Shown piece by piece: positions 5,304 through 6,043 of a stretch of DNA of 6,043 nt; positions within the stretch are counted from its first letter, which is position 1, and each line of letters begins with the position of its first letter. Position numbers and translations under genes: made by a program. The notes beneath the pieces are model-generated. The model worked only from the letters and a program-made list of their open reading frames with translations. It was not told the origin of the DNA and ran no database searches. This DNA is from Planctomycetaceae bacterium (GTDB lineage: Bacteria > Planctomycetota > UBA1135 > GCA-002686595). Location of the stretch: the NCBI GenBank assembly GCA_013360535.1, contig JABWBL010000231.1, positions 1-6,043 of the forward strand, written 5' to 3'.

Positions 5304-6043
5304 TCAGCCGACGGGCATCTCGAGGGAGATCTCCTCGAGCGCGACGCCGAGGTAGCGGCGGGGGCGGATGGTGACGGTGGCGAAGAGGCCCTCGTCGGTC
5401 GTGTGCGCCTTGACCTTGAGCTCCACGCCGGCGGGGGGAGCGTTCTCGAAGAGCGTCCAGACGGCGGCCTCGAGCACGGGCTGGAGCTCGGCGGGATCGC
5501 TCGAGGCGGGCAGCTTCGAGAGGAGCGCGCGGAGGAACTGGACGACGCGGCCGACGAAGAGCTGATCGACGAGCGAGACGCGCTCCAGGCGGTCCTCGGG
5601 CTCCGTGGTCGCGCTGTCGTAGGTGCGCTTCTCGGGCGGCACGTACGCGGTCGGCGCAGCGTGCACGTAGACGGCGTCGCTGTTCGGCGCGGAGGCCAGG
5701 GCGAGCACGCCCGCCTTCGCGAGGTCGCGCTGCGTGTCGGTGGAGATGAACGCCTCGGTGGGGATCGCGACGCCCTCGTCGCCCTCGTAGCCGCTCTTGA
5801 TCTCGTGGACCTGGAGGTTGTCGACCAGGCCGCCGGTGCGCGCGCCGATGATGCGGCAGGGCCACCCCGTGTCACGGAAGCTGCCGAGCACGAGCGCGCC
5901 GACGAGGTACGCGGGGGCGAGCCAGACCATGGCGCCCTGATCGGAGGGGAGCTCCACGATCGCGGCCTCGCGGACGCGCGAGGTGGCCTTGTCGTAGCCG
6001 GCGCGGGCGAGCGCGCGGTTCATCGCGATCGCGATCCAGCGCA
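5304..6043 (-). CDS. divergent TssC-family protein (second sheath large-subunit-like), 5' truncated
   Basis: The minus-strand frame ends with TGA at 5304-5306 and stays open to the window edge. An ATG at 6021-6023 is internal: in-frame codons continue upstream as RWIAIA. Numbering from that ATG, 239 residues are seen. Homology to canonical TssC is clear: GWPCRIIGARTGGLVDNLQVH at 53-73 aligns with the TssC RWCPNIIGPQAGGAVENLPLH block, and GVAIPTEAFISTDTQRDLAKAG at 84-105 aligns with the IPTEIMLTERREFELSEEG block. LVDQLFVGRVVQFLRALLSK at 151-170 matches the helix containing HYLKVLQRE, and VTIRPRRYLGVALEEISLEM at 217-236 matches the final RPHFKYMGAFFTLSL strand. It differs at key places: no KERSD motif after the helix, no RRPLRKAR stretch, and no HFKYMG sequence. 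It therefore looks like a specialised paralogue, perhaps a sheath-associated or accessory structural protein; its actual role is unknown. It converges on tssC across the terminator, so it belongs to a separate transcript. Confidence 0.8.
   Translation of the reverse strand, partial: RWIAIAMNRALARAGYDKATSRVREAAIVELPSDQGAMVWLAPAYLVGALVLGSFRDTGWPCRIIGARTGGLVDNLQVHEIKSGYEGDEGVAIPTEAFISTDTQRDLAKAGVLALASAPNSDAVYVHAAPTAYVPPEKRTYDSATTEPEDRLERVSLVDQLFVGRVVQFLRALLSKLPASSDPAELQPVLEAAVWTLFENAPPAGVELKVKAHTTDEGLFATVTIRPRRYLGVALEEISLEMPVG

Noticed and set aside
3799..5865. A very long open frame on the minus strand (about 688 codons) opposite tssC and running through the convergent gene.
   Set aside because: It is a product of high GC with few stop codons. 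Its translation is Arg/Leu/Asp/Val-rich without recognisable domains, and it overlaps two clearly homologous genes in other frames.

Overview
This is a very GC-rich bacterial window that reads as two unrelated halves joined near base 2,900. The left half (1 to about 2,900) carries, on the + strand, the 3' end of a DUF4256 gene, a DUF3182 (ATP-grasp-like) gene, an alpha/beta hydrolase gene overlapping it by 17 nt, and the first ~90 codons of what looks like a multi-HAMP hybrid sensor histidine kinase. Gene content and codon style suggest a betaproteobacterium of the Burkholderiales type. This is inference from protein families; no search was run.

The right half (about 2,915 to the end) is a type VI secretion system (T6SS) sheath locus. 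It holds the C-terminal ~70 codons of a TssA/ImpA-like protein, complete tssB and tssC (small and large subunits of the contractile sheath), a strong intrinsic terminator, and, convergent on the - strand, the C-terminal two-thirds or so of a divergent second TssC-family protein. The heavy use of GAG, AAG and CTC codons and the sheath paralogue would fit a myxobacterium-like or other high-GC lineage, but the TssB and TssC sequence types also occur in gammaproteobacteria, so this assignment is tentative.

The halves meet inside one open reading frame (2624..3133). It starts like a HAMP sensor kinase and ends like TssA, with the switch in or beside an alternating CG tract at 2905-2915. Two genes that should be far longer are each cut at the same point and happen to stay in frame. 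The simplest explanation is a misjoin in the assembly or a recombination breakpoint, not a working fusion gene. Its reality decides whether the two halves belong to one genome.

Within the T6SS half the genes fit together. TssA-family proteins organise or cap sheath assembly, TssB and TssC polymerise as heterodimers into the contractile sheath, and tssC follows tssB with only 3 nt between them. The convergent TssC-like gene is the most biologically unusual element: it keeps the sheath-core motifs but has lost the highly conserved C-terminal segment of canonical TssC. No RNA gene, insertion sequence, CRISPR array or attachment site was seen. No stretch over 300 bases lacks a gene; the gaps are 384-498, 2474-2623, 3134-3243 and 5227-5303.
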